Source: Arthrinium phaeospermum
Lineage: Eukaryota; Ascomycota; Sordariomycetes; Amphisphaeriales; Apiosporaceae
DNA length: 64,000 nt
Direction of reading: 5' to 3'
NCBI GenBank assembly: GCA_006503535.1
Contig: QYRS01000003.1
Coordinates: 1,736,001 to 1,800,000 of the forward strand
This document shows positions 12,201 to 24,564 of the stretch, one piece after another. The notes below the pieces were generated by a model. That model was not told where the DNA came from and did not search any database. It worked only from the letters and a program-made list of their open reading frames with translations. Each line of letters starts with the position of its first letter. The first letter of the stretch is position 1. The position numbers and the translations under genes are program-made.

Positions 12201-14612
12201 AGACGGACTACTTGTTCGTACGGTATCGATGCTGTACACGAGCGCAATACACTGGCTCGAAGCCTGGCACCGCCTACCCGAACGATTCTATCCGAGTCCA
12301 TCTTCGAAAAGAAACAACCTCGCAGCATAGCTTCCTTTCTGTTCCGTCACGCCGTCAAGTGATGACACCGTTCAAGAGGGCTTGGTGCCTCCTTGCCATA
12401 GGACCGTCCGCCACAACACAATATTCTAGGAGCAACCCAAGCGCCAGGACATGGGATAGACACCCCTCTTCGCTTGCATAGGACGACTCAGCCTATAGCC
12501 GGAACGACCTCGACGATCAAGCTACGGTTAGCTAGCTGCCAGGGATATGACCCCAATCCCATCGTTCCCTACGACCCAACCAAAGGATCGCCCGTTGGAA
12601 CTATACTCAAACATCGACGAGACCCAACTACTACAAGCGGGGGTTGAAAAACAATAATGGATCGAGTGAACTTGAGAATATGTGTCCATGCAATCATCGA
12701 GATGCGGAGATGTGATACGCCATCACTGCTCAACAGCATGCGTGGGCCTCTGTTACTAGGTGAGGAAGTACAAGCGACCTGCAGTAGCACCATTACCTGG
12801 TATGGCACGGGGGAGCAAAACTCTGCCCAAGGACTATACTACGAACCAATTCGAAAGTCTTGGACGCAGCCTGATAAGGGACCCGTGGATCGATGGGGTT
12901 GCTAACATAGCATGTCGGATGCCGCCCGACGTTTCCTTGTCCGGATTTCCTCGCTGGCGTGGCTCTGGTCATGCACAGCCAGTAAAGGTTCAGAACTGCG
13001 CACGGTGACGATGAACCTTTTTCTCTGTCCTTCTCTTCCTCGTCGTCTCCCTCCCTCTCTCGTATGACCAACAAGTGTTATGCATACGAAAGTCGGATGT
13101 CGAAATGCATCCAGAGCCCAGATCACAACACCTCCCGCTGGGCTGATGTGTCTACTTCTGGCCTGGCTTTGCCTCGCTAATTGCAGCCGTTGGAGCACGG
13201 GGAAGGGACCAATGCGCACAACCCACAGTTGCAGCAGGGCCAGTCGTAGGTGAGTTGCTCTGCAAACCCGATTCCCCAGACCGAGCGAAGTGAGCTTTTG
13301 AAACGCCTGACGTGAGGATGACTCCAGGGATAGAGCTAATTGAGTTTGGTAGGGTGATTTTTTTTCCAAAGGAGAAATTCAAAATCACGCAAGGAGGGCA
13401 ACAGACGATACGATACTGGCCTCGTTACGCAAAACGTGCATTTCCGCCTAGCCCGGATTGATTAGTGGCGTCGCAATAGCGCCGTGCTGCTGTTGACTTG
13501 GACCTGAGGAAAATTGCGTGGTGGGTGGTCAGTCCGATTCTGGCTAACTTAGTGGGTTCTCTGGAACGGGACAGGACAAGAACGAGACCAGCTTCGAGAA
13601 CGCCCAAACTCTCCTCGCTCGCACAGAGCTTACCTTTCTCTTCTCATTTCCTTTTCTTACACATCTCCCTACACATGTGCTTTTATAGGAAGCAAAGCCA
13701 GCTTCCGTGGCCCTCCGCCGGCTTTGCTGCCCTGGAGCCGACGGACGTCTCTTTTGCTAGGCTGGCAGCATGGCTACAAGCTTCCTGCCCCCGTCAGTCA
13801 GTAGCACCTCTCCGCCGTTTGTGCTAAAGCTACTGTCCCCACGACAAGGGGCGCTTACATGCAACCCCAGGAGGGGCGACCTGTTCCGGATACGTCCGGC
13901 ATCCGCTCCGCTGTCCTGGTTTGAGCTACCGGAAAAGGTCTTGTTCCATTGACCTGGGTCTGGCCGCGAGGCTCGACAACTGGAGATGAAGCTCGACAGT
14001 ACCTACCAAGAGCAGCCTAATATACGCACACGAATTGGGCGAGACATTCGAGGGCAGCATCGAAGATACACTATTGCTTTGACACGCCGCCATTCACTCT
14101 CTAGCATTTGCCGTCGTTCGCCGATTGCACAGGGCACCTGACCAGCACGCAACGATACCCAGGTCGACGATTTACCGCGGCCCATCCTCACTGCAGCTCA
14201 CAGCCTTCTCTCGCACTTTTCACTCCATTCTAGCATCCAAACACCGGGGCAGCTACGGCTTGTCGCGTGACTTGGCCAGACTAACCCGTATGCATTTTGA
14301 ACCCAATCGATTAGCACCCTCGTTTATCTCGACCATCGACCATACCATGACACTTGCCCTTCGTCCGAGGCAGACTGATGGGAACTTCGAAAGAGATATG
14401 GTCCCCACCGTTCCTCACGCCACAGCCGCCGCCACTTGCACCAGCCTCACTATTTCCGCGCAGGGTTCTGGGCGATTAACATAATCCATCGTGCGGTTCA
14501 AGCGCTGGGAGGACTGCTCGTTTTGGCTTGCATTGGGTGTAGGATTGCCAATCCCGGTTGTGTCGCCTGGGCATCGTGAGCAGCACGCCCGAGAAGCTGC
14601 CACTTGCAGGTC
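9263..14612. other. 5.3 kb gene-poor region
   Basis: No reading frame here shows splice-supported continuation, recognisable motifs or steady codon bias. Short frames such as the minus-strand frame at 10276-10692 overlap each other and look random. The stretch near 13600-13690 is pyrimidine-rich and could be part of the leader of the downstream regulator. No tRNA-like B box or transposon ends were recognised. Confidence 0.5.
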
Positions 14613-17091
14613 ATGTCGCGTTCGCTGCGCCCATTGCTGCCCGCCGGCCGTGGACAACAAAACAGCTCCGACTCTTCGCCTACTCCCCAAGTACCCAAGC
14701 GAACTGCCAGCAAAGCCGCCTGCGAGGCCTGCCGCCGACGAAAGTCCAAGGTTATTCTGCCCATCCTCCACGGAACGGTTATTTTCTGTGCACGCGACTG
14801 ACTGTCCACTGCTTAGTGTACCGCTGAGCGACCGCGGTGTGCTATCTGCGTTGAACGACAGACTCCCTGCGAATACAAAACCCTCCCGACGGAAACCCAC
14901 CTCACCGCGCAAAAGCGACGATTGACTGACCTCCAGGCAAAATGCGAGGCCTACGAAAATCTCTACACCATCCTCAGGAGTCGACAGGGGCCCGACGCCG
15001 ACATCGTCCTGCGACGGATTCGAGCCGGCGACGATGTCGCAGCAATCGTGAAAACCATGCAAGCTGGCGACCTCCTGCTCCAGCTCCGCCTGCGAGCCCC
15101 GGACCGATTCCGATATGAGTTTCCATACATACGAGAGATGCCACCCACTCTGGACGGCGACTCCTGGCCCAACCCGTACCTGGGATCAACATTACACCAA
15201 AAGGCTTTGATTCACCCCTCACCAGGCCAATCGCCCGCCAATGATCTGGAGTCGATCATGTCGGATGAGTCACAAAGGATGTTTTTGGTGCCCTACCACA
15301 CGGTTGTGATGGCCGATCCCAAGCTCGAGTCGGCCGATGTGGCAAAGTGGACGGCCGTGACCCCCGACAACTTGCTGCTGCGCCGGCTGTTGAAACTATA
15401 CTTCATCTTCGAATTCCCATTTCACCCCTTTTTCCACAAAGACCTTTTTCTTGATGATTTGTTGAGCGGGGACCTTCGATTCTGTTCGCCTCTTCTCGTG
15501 AATGCGGTGCTTGCAGCAGCGTGGGTATGTTTCCGTGCATCGCATCCATGTTGTGACGAATCGCTGACTTTTCATAGCACGGAAACAGCGAGTTTAAGTC
15601 TCGGGCTGCTTATTGGCATCCTGATAATATGGGATATCGATTTCTTGCGGAAGCCAAACGACTCTTGGAGCTCGACCAGGGGTCTCCAAAAATCACGACC
15701 GTGCAGGCTGCTGCGATCATTAATTCGGTTTGTATCATAAACGGCATTGACGAATTGGGATGGCCATTTTTACTCAAATCTCTGAACCTGGCACAGCAGC
15801 TCGATCTCTTCGTTCACAGCCGGGAGTCGAGTCGTCTATGGCAGATTGTTGCGGGTACCACAGCCTGGAGTCTGTTCAACTGGCAAGCGTAAGCAAGACA
15901 TCACTGTCTTCTGGATTTCCCGAGATACTAAGACCCGCGTGCAGTGCAGTCTGTTATCACACTTTCAGGCCGCCTTTGGTGGAGGCGCCGCCTACTTGTC
16001 CACTGCCGAACCCTGACGCCGAGCCGGATTATTATGGTGACGTGCGAGTCAAGTTTCCGGGGAGCGACGCAGCTACAAGCATTTCCAACGGCGCTGTCTT
16101 TAGGGCAATCTCAGAGTTTCGCATCATTATGAATGAAGTTGCTCAGAAATCGTTCAAGGAACCACAGAGTTCAAGTTACATAACGCTAAGTGACGCCTAT
16201 GGCGCCTATGGTAAACTGCAAGCCTGGTAAGTGTGCACTGTCATTTTAGCATCTACCCGGCATGCTCCCGCGTCATGCTGGCACCCTGTGTAACATAGTG
16301 CATCTCCATTGGCCTCGTACTGAACAAGACCAGGTACAACCAGCTTCCGGAGGCTCTGACCCCTGATCGAATAGCGCTTCCAAGCCACTTAAAGCTTCAG
16401 TGAGTTTGAACTGTCCTGCCCTCCAAAACTTGTGTACTTTGTTCTAATCGAGATGCTCCAAATCAGTATGCATTACCACATACTCCTGGTGGGTTTGTTT
16501 GAACCGTATACGCCTATCGAATCGGTCAACAATCAGCCTGCCCCGGAATTGATTGTAGCCAAGTCCAAGGCTTGCTTCGAGACTCTCGTGCGCATCTACT
16601 ATCTTCGCCACGGTTTCGAATCTTATGACACCACACTGTTGCAGTTTCTGCCATTGCTCGCGTTCGGAACGTTGAGCGAATTACGAGGTGCAGAGAACAA
16701 GGATCTTGACCCTGAAAAGCGGAAAAGCCTGATCTCGACACTGGTTCTCTGCGCCAAGGGCATTTGGGAACAAGGGCGGAACTACTACGGCGCGGAAGCC
16801 GTCTTTCATTTTCTCCAGGGCTCATTGCGCCCCGAGGATTCTGAGCTCTCGGATATCTTGAAGCGCGAGGTTGCGAGCTGCGACGACGAGGACGACCGGA
16901 TGGCCATAATGATCCGCGAGGTTCGGTCGCAATGGCCTATCGGGGTCTACAGCGCCACGAAGGAGCCCGTTGACCATTCGCTGCGCGAATTTATCCGCTG
17001 GTTGGAACCACAAGCTACCAAAGGCAAATCGACCGACACCAGTCGCTTTCACCTGACTGCCAATGGAGGATGGGTCAGGTACCAGCCATAA
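14613..17091 (+). CDS. Zn2Cys6 transcription factor with fungal-specific regulatory domain
   Basis: Six exons join in frame: 14613-14750, 14817-15524, 15578-15888, 15945-16226, 16334-16399 and 16467-17091, giving about 709 residues. The zinc binuclear cluster is C37-x2-C40-x6-C47-x6-C54-x2-C57-x6-C64, with the basic RRRKSK between Cys40 and Cys47. The first intron falls inside the cluster, right before Cys47. The middle region (RLLKLYFIFEFPFHPFFHK, then AAWHGNSEFKSRAAYWHP) matches the fungal-specific transcription factor domain seen in Nit4/Xln-like regulators. The ATG at 14613 is the only start that keeps the cluster in frame. The regulated pathway cannot be told from the sequence; no adjacent pathway genes point to one. 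Confidence 0.9.
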
Positions 17092-18330
17092 CCCCCAGCA
17101 AACAACACGCAACGAAACATATCCAAGAGACTGGATTTTGGACATTTTTCCGTTGCGAACTCGGGTCCATCTTTCGTGACCCTTCGAAACAGTCCCATTG
17201 TGCGAGATCGAAGTCAAATCTGGGGAAAGCACCCTGCTTGCCAAGGGTAATGGCCCTGTATCAATTTGTGATAGCGGATCACACCCGGAGCTAGAGAGTC
17301 CAACTTACCGGCCCAGGAGCCGATTGATATTATTTTTTTCTTATCGAAATGGAGCAATCTACGAACGAATAGCCTCTCTTATTCAGTGGCAATCCTCCAG
17401 TTCTGTGCGCAGGCAGGCGATACTGGAGTTATCTTCGCGTTGGCCTGCTTGGAACTCGCAAGCCCCCGGTGTGACCCGTACGCCACGTGGAATTCCTACG
17501 GAACCAAAAGACTCTCGTGGCCAAGGACCATGGTCAACAGTTCGATTGAAAGTGACGCCGTGAAGTGTGGAACTGAGCCGGCACTTGAGCGGCCGTCAAG
17601 GCAGAAGCTTAACCCCCTCAGAACAACCCCTTCGTTGAGCATTTTGTATCATCTTCAGAGGGGAGGGACGAGCGACATCTCACGTTTTCCGGGAGATGGA
17701 TCTGCTCATTGGTCAGATTAGCGAGATTTCGAAATGCGACGTTATATATCACTTTTTGGCAATTCCGATAATGGCGAGTTTGTTTTAAAGGGATTCGAAA
17801 GCTGTTTGCGAACATCCCGAAACGTTTACTTTTGATTTTCTAGATACCTGGCCAATATCTTGTTCCCGCCTGGGGGGAAATGGCCGTTCAATGAGACGTA
17901 CATGCTGTTTAACCTATGTAGTAATAGAGACGATGAGAATTGCAACCAACCGAGGCGTTGTAAACCAATGAGAACCCCTCACCTACCTACATCTTAACGT
18001 TGCTCACCGTCGGGACATGTGAGCCGACTTTGCAGGGGTGAGATACATATATATGCCCCTGTCAATATATACCATCGGCGTTGGTGCTATTGCTTACCTC
18101 TGTGCCCCATACTTCCTTCTCTGGAAATGCTGGCTCATACGAGATAAGCCAAAAGTGGATATCTTCATTGTATGGATACTCGTATGTAGTCTCTTTACTG
18201 GGCATGTAATAGAAGTCGAGTGAAGTTCATAGGCATGCATGTAAGCACGGTGAAGTTGTAGTGTAGACTAGAACCCCTAAGGCTTTGGTGGTGCTTTGGT
18301 TCAGCCACACACCACCTGTCCACACAGAAT
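17092..18330. other. Convergent intergenic region
   Basis: Between the stops of the regulator (+) and the phosphoesterase (-). AT-richer than its flanks around 17740-18060. No gene is supported. Confidence 0.5.
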
Positions 18331-19736
18331 CTATTCCTGCGGCTTATATACCGGAACGGTCTTGCCGTCGTAGACGTTTCCGCTCGCATCGTACGGCGAC
18401 TCATCCTGGGCCGTCGCCTTCCAGGCACTGACCACCTGCGGCAGCACGCCCTGGCCGCCGGCCCCGACCAGCTTCAGGTTGGGCGGCGGGACGGGACGGG
18501 TCGTCTCGTTGTGGAGGAGGCCGGCGTACGACTGCGAGTTGTCCGCCGTGGCCAGGTTCGGCGGGTCCCGGTTGTTGGCGTGGCCCGTCGCGTCGGCCGC
18601 GAACTGGAACACGTTGGCGCCGGCGTCGTAGCGGCCCAGCGTCGGCAGGGCCCAGTTGTGCTGCGCCGTGGCGAGGATCGAGTAGTGCGTGTAGAAGGCG
18701 CCGTCCTCGGTGCCCGCGAGGCCCCGGGGGGCGCCCGGGCCCAGGAGCAGCGAGACGATGCGGTTCGGGTGCTCGTAGGTGTCGGCCTCGTCGTACGTGA
18801 GCTGGATCACCGTGCGCTCTTCTTTCCAAACTGTGTTCCCCTTGTCTTTTTCGTTGCTGCCCTTGTTCTCGAGCAGCGGGAGCAGGAACTCGTGTGCCCA
18901 CTTGGTCGCGTACTCGAGCGTCGTGTTGTGCCCGTCGTTGAGCATGTCGGGGGACATCATGACGAACTGCGGGACGGCGCCCGCGGCGAGGTCGTGCTTG
19001 AAGGCCTCGAAGGATCGGAGACGGGCCAGCCGCGTGCCGTTTTTGTTAATGCTGTCGAAAGAGGCGAAATGGCTAGTGGGCAGTGGGTTTCTTTGTCAGC
19101 GCGTTACTCGAACATGAATTTGGTGTAACCACCCTTCGGCAAATTTTCTCATCGGGAGCTAATAGGTTCTTGTAAAAAGCGCCATGGTGGGGGAAACCCT
19201 TACTTGTGCTTCTTCACGTAATCCCATGTGCCGTTCGCATCGAGACTGAAGTCGGCCAGGTAGCCCGGACCGGGCATGCGCTCGAAGTAGCCGCCCCAGC
19301 TGATGCCGCGCGTGTCGAGGAGGTCCACGACGGTCGAGACATTGTCGGGCACGCGCACGCTCTCGTCGTGGTTCAGGCCGAAGTAGTCGCCGGCCACGGC
19401 GGCGAGGTAGTTGGGCTGGCTGGGGTGCGTGTTGGCATAGTAGCGAGTCTGCAGGATGCCGTGGCGCTTCAGGTCGGCAAGGTCGGAGTCCTGGATTACT
19501 TGTGCAAAGTCCTGTGTCGATGGCGACGAAACAGACAGTTGTTAGAGGGAAATCGAAACAAAACGAAACAAGCACGGAGAAGCACAGATGGAGATGGGGG
19601 ACGATGGCCGGCCTACCTGGTTTTCGAGCCAAATACTGATGAACCGATCGAAGACCCGCCCCGGGATGATGGCGCTATTTGCGGGCGCTAAACCCACGAG
19701 GAAGCCCACTAATAGCGATACAAAGTTATTCGGCAT
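18331..19736 (-). CDS. Secreted acid phosphatase-like phosphoesterase
   Basis: Three exons, 19736-19617, 19511-19204 and 19051-18331, encode about 382 residues. The N-terminus has a signal peptide (hydrophobic FVSLLVGFLVGL, likely cleaved near ANSA). The mature protein fits the phosphoesterase family that contains Aspergillus/Penicillium phosphate-repressible acid phosphatases. Supporting motifs are FDRFISIWLENQ, THPSQPNYLAAVAGDYFG, FVMMSPDMLNDGHN and LTYDEADTYEHPNRI. Several NxT/S sites suggest glycosylation. It would release phosphate from organic esters outside the cell. An in-frame ATG at 19781 also exists, but the start at 19736 places the signal peptide at the very N-terminus. It diverges from a Zn2Cys6 regulator; no CACGTG phosphate-response box was seen in the shared promoter. 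Confidence 0.88.
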
Positions 19737-20626
19737 CGTGAAAGAAACCTTAGGTACTGGACAAGTATGGCCAAGTCGCATTCGGCATTAAGCAGTTTGG
19801 ACAGCAAGCAATCTAACAAGGTCATAAAACCATGAGGCTCTTGGATCCTTCAGACGATGAATGCCACCATTCAGATCTCAGGGGCGGAAAGTGAACCATG
19901 ATCTACGCCGCTCTGCTGTAGGCCAAGCCAGTGTTGCAGAGAGGCTGCCTTCCACCTAACAGATACTCAATTCGAAGACACGCCTTTGTAACTACTAATC
20001 CACCTATACTCCGTACCTGAACGCAATCAGGGATTGCAAATATTGTATACGATTGAGCAGCACTGATGCTTCCAAGTTCCTGTTCCGTTTCGGTCATTCA
20101 ATGTATCGTTTCTGTTGGACCTCAGGTCTGTCTTATCAAAGGACCAGCACAGTGCAGCTGTTATCCCTTCAAAGGCGCGATGTGCACAGCCAACAACCAA
20201 CTATTGCCTATATATAGAATTTGCTGATACTCGGCTCAGCTTTTGTTTAATCCGAGGAACCCAGAACAGAGTAAGCAAATGGGTCTGCGAATTTCCTTTT
20301 GGCGTACGTGTTTGTAGGATCGGGCAGTATTGATGTCAGCAATAGGAGCTGGTTGCTGGGTTTGTCAGCTCGCGGTATTTTCGCACTTGCTCGGAGTTCC
20401 GATATGTCCGAGCGTGAGATTTGCCTACTGCTCCGAATACCTTCAAAGTCAGCAAAAGTCCCCCCAGGGTCATACGCCCATCCGTTCCGCTCCATTGTAA
20501 ACTCTGCTGCGGCAATCTTATCAATCTTTGATCTTTCGATCCATTGTCTTGGCTAAGTTCTTGGTTGCACTGCTCCGAGCTTGCCACCGCCCACCTGTTG
20601 CTGAATACAAGCCAGCCATAGTAACG
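19737..20626. promoter_or_regulatory. Divergent promoter region
   Basis: An 890-bp region between the oppositely oriented start codons of the phosphoesterase and the second Zn2Cys6 regulator. It must hold both promoters. No specific operator could be assigned. Confidence 0.5.
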
Positions 20627-23600
20627 ATGGTGGACACCACAGACACTACGGCGGCAGCACCGGGAAAGATCACCCATCCGCTCCACCAGGATGGCGGACA
20701 CGACGACGATCACAACGACGAGGGCTCTCATTCTCATGATGATTCCGCTAGTCACCCACCTCGGAAACGACAGCGGGTCCGGTTGTCGTGTCTAGAGTGC
20801 CGCCGCCGCAAGTTGTCTTGTTCGAGAGAGCTCCCCTGCGATCGCTGTGTCAAATCTGGCACTCCCGAACGATGCAATTAGTAAGTGTAACTTCCTGTGC
20901 ATTGCAACGTTCATGGCTTGCATGAACTTTGCTTGCGGGGCCGGGCTGGCCGGGCCTTATATAGGTACATAAACGGCCGGCCCAGGCTCGTAGAGTTCCT
21001 CGGCCGAGGTCGCACTTGCTCGGCGATATACCCTCCATCCTTCTGTTACCCCTTTCCGTCCCGAGAAGTGTCCTGCTAGATTTGTAAGGACATGCCTCCA
21101 TGCTTAGTAACGTTGGCAATGCCCCAACGTTGCTTTACGGCATTTGCCCTTTACCCTGTATCACTTGCTACTTGCTGTATAACAACAGCCATAATACTTT
21201 CGCTGGCTTAGTCACTCCGGATATATGATCACATTAGACTGACAATCTAATATAGTGAAGCGCGCCCCCATGGAGATAGTTCAGTATCTGATAGAGCATC
21301 CTCGGCTCTTCTCTCAGATCATGGCCATGTCTTACACGCCGGGGAGAGCTCTCATCCCCGTCGGGATATTGAACCGTCTGTCCTCAGAGACGCTGCTCGA
21401 GACCATGACAGGATAAGAAGGCTTGAACTCGAAGTATCTCAACTGCGGAGCGCCTTGTCCAAGCAGACATCGCTGGATGGTACGACTGTAGCCTCTCCAT
21501 CGACTTTGCGAGATGCGCCCAAAGAAAGCCCGGCCGCTCGAGTCGAACCACCGCCTGGTTTTTCCAATGAGCCCTCCGACGGCCTCGAATACAAATTCGT
21601 GAAGGGCAACCAATTCAAAGCGCGATACTTTGGTCCCCATAACTCCTGGTCATCTTTCTACCAACTCCGTAAGCGACCCTGATTATTGTTTTGAAAACAC
21701 TTGATCAATACATGAGCTCCTGACCCTTTTCTTTGCTTGATATTCTGCAGCAAAAACCAGAAACTAATGCTGATCTCTCACAGATGGACTCATGCCTTTC
21801 ATGCAAGAGACAGCTGATCAGTGGTTAAGACCACTGAACATCACCAAGAAAGACCGAGCGAAGCGTAAAGAGGACCGTGACAAGAAGTTCCTAGAGCCCG
21901 ATGCCTCACTAGAAGCTCTGCTCCCTCCGAAGACGGAAGTTGACTTGCTCGTGAACAAATACCTGGATCATTTCGAGCAGCTTCATCGCATCATACATAT
22001 TCCGTCCTTCTGGCGCGAATACAACAGCTTCTGGGACCCTACTACTCCGAGATATGCCGCTTTCACTGCTCTGGTTCTCGCTATCCTGTCAATATCAAAC
22101 TCTCTAGACGAACAAGCGGCCAAGTTTGTCGGCATCAAGTCGAGTTCATACCAGACTGCCGAGAAGTGGATCAAGGCCTGTGATGTTTGGCTGGAGAAAC
22201 AGAGTCAAAAGCATCGCAAACTCATCCACTATCAGATCCTATGTCTCCTCCACGTCGCCAGGAGGATCAATGTGATTAAGAAAAAGAGGCAGTGGGCATC
22301 TTCGGCTGCTCTGGTGGCCGACGGCATCTCGGTTGGCCTTCACCGTGACCCGGACTCCGTCTCCACCAAGATAACTCCCTTTTACAGCGAAATGAGGAGA
22401 CGCCTGTGGGCCACCATCATGGAGTTTGATATCCAAGCATCCTTTGAACAGGGTCTCCCCACGATGCTGAGTCAGTTGGATATTGAGGCTAGGGCGCCCC
22501 GGAATATCGATGACTCTGCTTTCGACGAGGATTCCGAGTCGCTCCCAGTATCTTGTCCCTCGGACAAGTATACATTCGCCTCCTATCAACACATCAGCCG
22601 ACAAAGCTTACAGCTAAGGCTAGAAATGAGTCAAATCCTGACTGGGCCTGCGCCGCACTGGGACTGGGACCAAGCTACCAAATATCGTGATTTGGTTCTC
22701 CAAGAGATTGATTCGCTGCCCCCCTTAGACCGGCTATCAAAGGACAAGGATGCCGCATCTCAGCCCATCCTCGGATACACGCTGCTCCATCTGCAACTAA
22801 AACAGTACCTCATTCCACTACACCAACCGTTCCTGAAACTCCGCCAGTATAACTCGAAATACCAGGTGGCTGAATACTTCTACTACAATGCAGCCCGGGA
22901 CCTTGTTCTCATGCACGACCGTCTCTTCCAGCAAGAGATGAGAACACTCTATTTCTTGCGAGATGATGCATCAAATGCGGCAATGTGCCTGGCCCACGTT
23001 TCGCTCCTCCAACCAAAAGGTTCGTGGTATTGGAAAGGAGACAGTTACCGGACCCCCTATATATCTATCCCTGCTGCCTTCGTCAAACTTAAGCTGCGTG
23101 TTCCCCTTTGCTGACAATGAACACAACAGACTCGCCCGGCTTGATTCTTTCGAATTCTGCTGAAACGATCCGGCTCATGGAGAAATGTCTTGTGATGAAG
23201 GAAGATCGAATCCTTCGACTTGGAAACAATGACCCCTGGGGCTATTCGTCTTTGTGTGCTGCAATAGGATTGCTGGAAACACATCTGGGCATCAAAACTC
23301 CGGATGCTGCCAAAGCGTCATCGGCGGAACGGTTCATCAGCCTCCACTATAAGCTCTTGGCTTATCAGATGGTGGACGGCAGTCCCAGCAGCCAAGAGCC
23401 ATATATCGGGCCCAAGGTACGACCAGCACCGGCATATCCATTGTCCGATTGGGGATTTGATACTAACACTCTTCGCAATTTGTAGCCCAATACTCCCGCC
23501 TCCATGTACGGAGCGTCCCCGCTGAGCTCCTCCCTCGGCGCCATGACGTCGGCTACGGTGGCGCCGACGCCTACCCTGCCGCCTCTGTCCATGCCGTGGA

Positions 23601-23731
23601 TTATGCCCATGGCCACCGATCCCAGCCAGTCGAACCAACCTTTCGGCCCGAACCCGGATTACAACCTCGACTTGCTCGGCACGGATTTGGGTGATTTGTG
23701 GGGCGTTGATTTTAGTGACACTTTCCTGTGA
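20627..23731 (+). CDS. Zn2Cys6 transcription factor with fungal-specific regulatory domain
   Basis: Five exons keep frame throughout: 20627-20880, 21256-21668, 21784-23019, 23130-23416 and 23486-23731, about 811 residues. A His/Asp-rich N-terminus precedes a nuclear-localisation-like PPRKRQRVR and the zinc cluster C55-x2-C58-x6-C65-x5-C71-x2-C74-x8-C83. The 375-nt first intron, long for this window, follows the cluster directly. A short coiled-coil linker (DRIRRLELEVSQLRSAL) follows, then the motif YFGPHNSWSSFYQL and a large regulatory domain (LHRIIHIPSFWREYNSF, GLHRDPDS, EMRRRLWATIMEFDIQASF). The C-terminus is Pro/Met-rich, then acidic (LDLLGTDLGDLWGVDFSD), resembling an activation domain. 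The target genes are unknown; the divergent phosphoesterase shares its promoter region. Confidence 0.92.
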
Positions 23732-24084
23732 GGTGGCTGGCGGTGGCCGCACTGCCCCTTGATGCAGGTCGATTAGTAACGGTAATACGAGTAGCAAGAG
23801 GCACGCTTCTCGGTTGTGTGCAGGGGGTGGAGATCATGGGAGTTTAAAAGTAGCTATACCACTCTTCAATTATATTATTGACTGTCTCATCCGGTCTTAC
23901 CTCAAACCAGGAGTCTTTCAGCTAATTATCCCGTGCGAGGTCTATACCTGATGGCTTTGTGAAAGAGGATCAAGGGGCAATTTCGTTAGTCTATCCAGGA
24001 GGCACCATTCTAACAGGAGCGAAATCAACCAAGCTGGAGAATATGCTGCGCCGTATTCAAATGCCCACACTCTCTATCTTACTC
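23732..24084. other. Convergent intergenic region
   Basis: 353 bp between two convergent stop codons. No gene or repeat is visible. Confidence 0.5.
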
Positions 24085-24471
24085 TTAGTATAGATGAACC
24101 CCTCCATGAGCCCCATCAAACTTGCCTTCCTCCTCTAGTTTTTTCAAGCACGCCTTGACCCGCTGCGTCATCTTCTTCCCGTACTCCGGGCCCAGCGGTG
24201 GCATCGCGGCCGTTTGATTCGCCTTGAGGAACGGTATCTTCATCGTTTTTGCTTTCCGAGTACGTAGCAGTAGTAGTTGCACCTCCTCGCATATCTTCTC
24301 AATAGCTCCGACGTCATAGGCGCCTCCGAAAATAATGGCTCGCGGGCGCAGTGCTTCGCCCGTGCCGTATCGTTTGCTTCCGAGGTGACTGCTGGGCGTA
24401 GGGGGCGCTTCGCCGCTCAGGACACTGGAGATTTCGTGGCTGGCGTTTTCGACGTCGAGGATGAGATGCAT
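24085..24471 (-). CDS. Small protein of unknown function
   Basis: A 128-codon frame from the ATG at 24471 to the stop at 24085. I do not recognise the family. The protein has a hydrophobic start (MHLILDV), a middle containing RAIIFGGAYDVGAIEKICEEV and a Lys-rich C-terminus (KKMTQRVKACLKKLEEEGK) ending GGVHLY. The alternation of charged helices and good codon bias make it look like a real gene and not a shadow frame. The same frame is open upstream for about 30 codons without an ATG, until a G-rich homopolymer tract. A 5' exon may therefore exist, with a possible acceptor CACCAG just before the codons for KTESHRYH. Confidence 0.55.
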   Translation of the reverse strand: MHLILDVENASHEISSVLSGEAPPTPSSHLGSKRYGTGEALRPRAIIFGGAYDVGAIEKICEEVQLLLLRTRKAKTMKIPFLKANQTAAMPPLGPEYGKKMTQRVKACLKKLEEEGKFDGAHGGVHLY

Positions 24472-24535
24472 TACTATAGGGGCGATATGGTAACGGTGAG
24501 ATTCAGTCTTCTGGTGGGTTAACGTGTATGGGCAA

Positions 24536-24564
24536 CCCCCCCCCGTCCCCCCCCCCCCCCCCCC
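24536..24564 (+). repeat. Poly-C tract (9 C, GT, 18 C)
   Basis: An almost pure C run on the plus strand, immediately upstream (on the minus strand) of the small unknown gene. Such homopolymers are prone to length errors in sequencing, and this matters for the upstream reading frame. Confidence 0.9.

Noticed and set aside
13770..13952. 60-codon plus-strand frame upstream of the first Zn2Cys6 regulator
   Set aside because: No motif and no splice-linked partner. It more likely lies in the promoter or leader of the regulator.
18401..19128. Long overlapping frames in other reading frames inside the phosphoesterase gene
   Set aside because: GC-rich third positions of the real gene remove stops in the alternative frames; the translations are Arg/Gly/Ala-rich with no motif.
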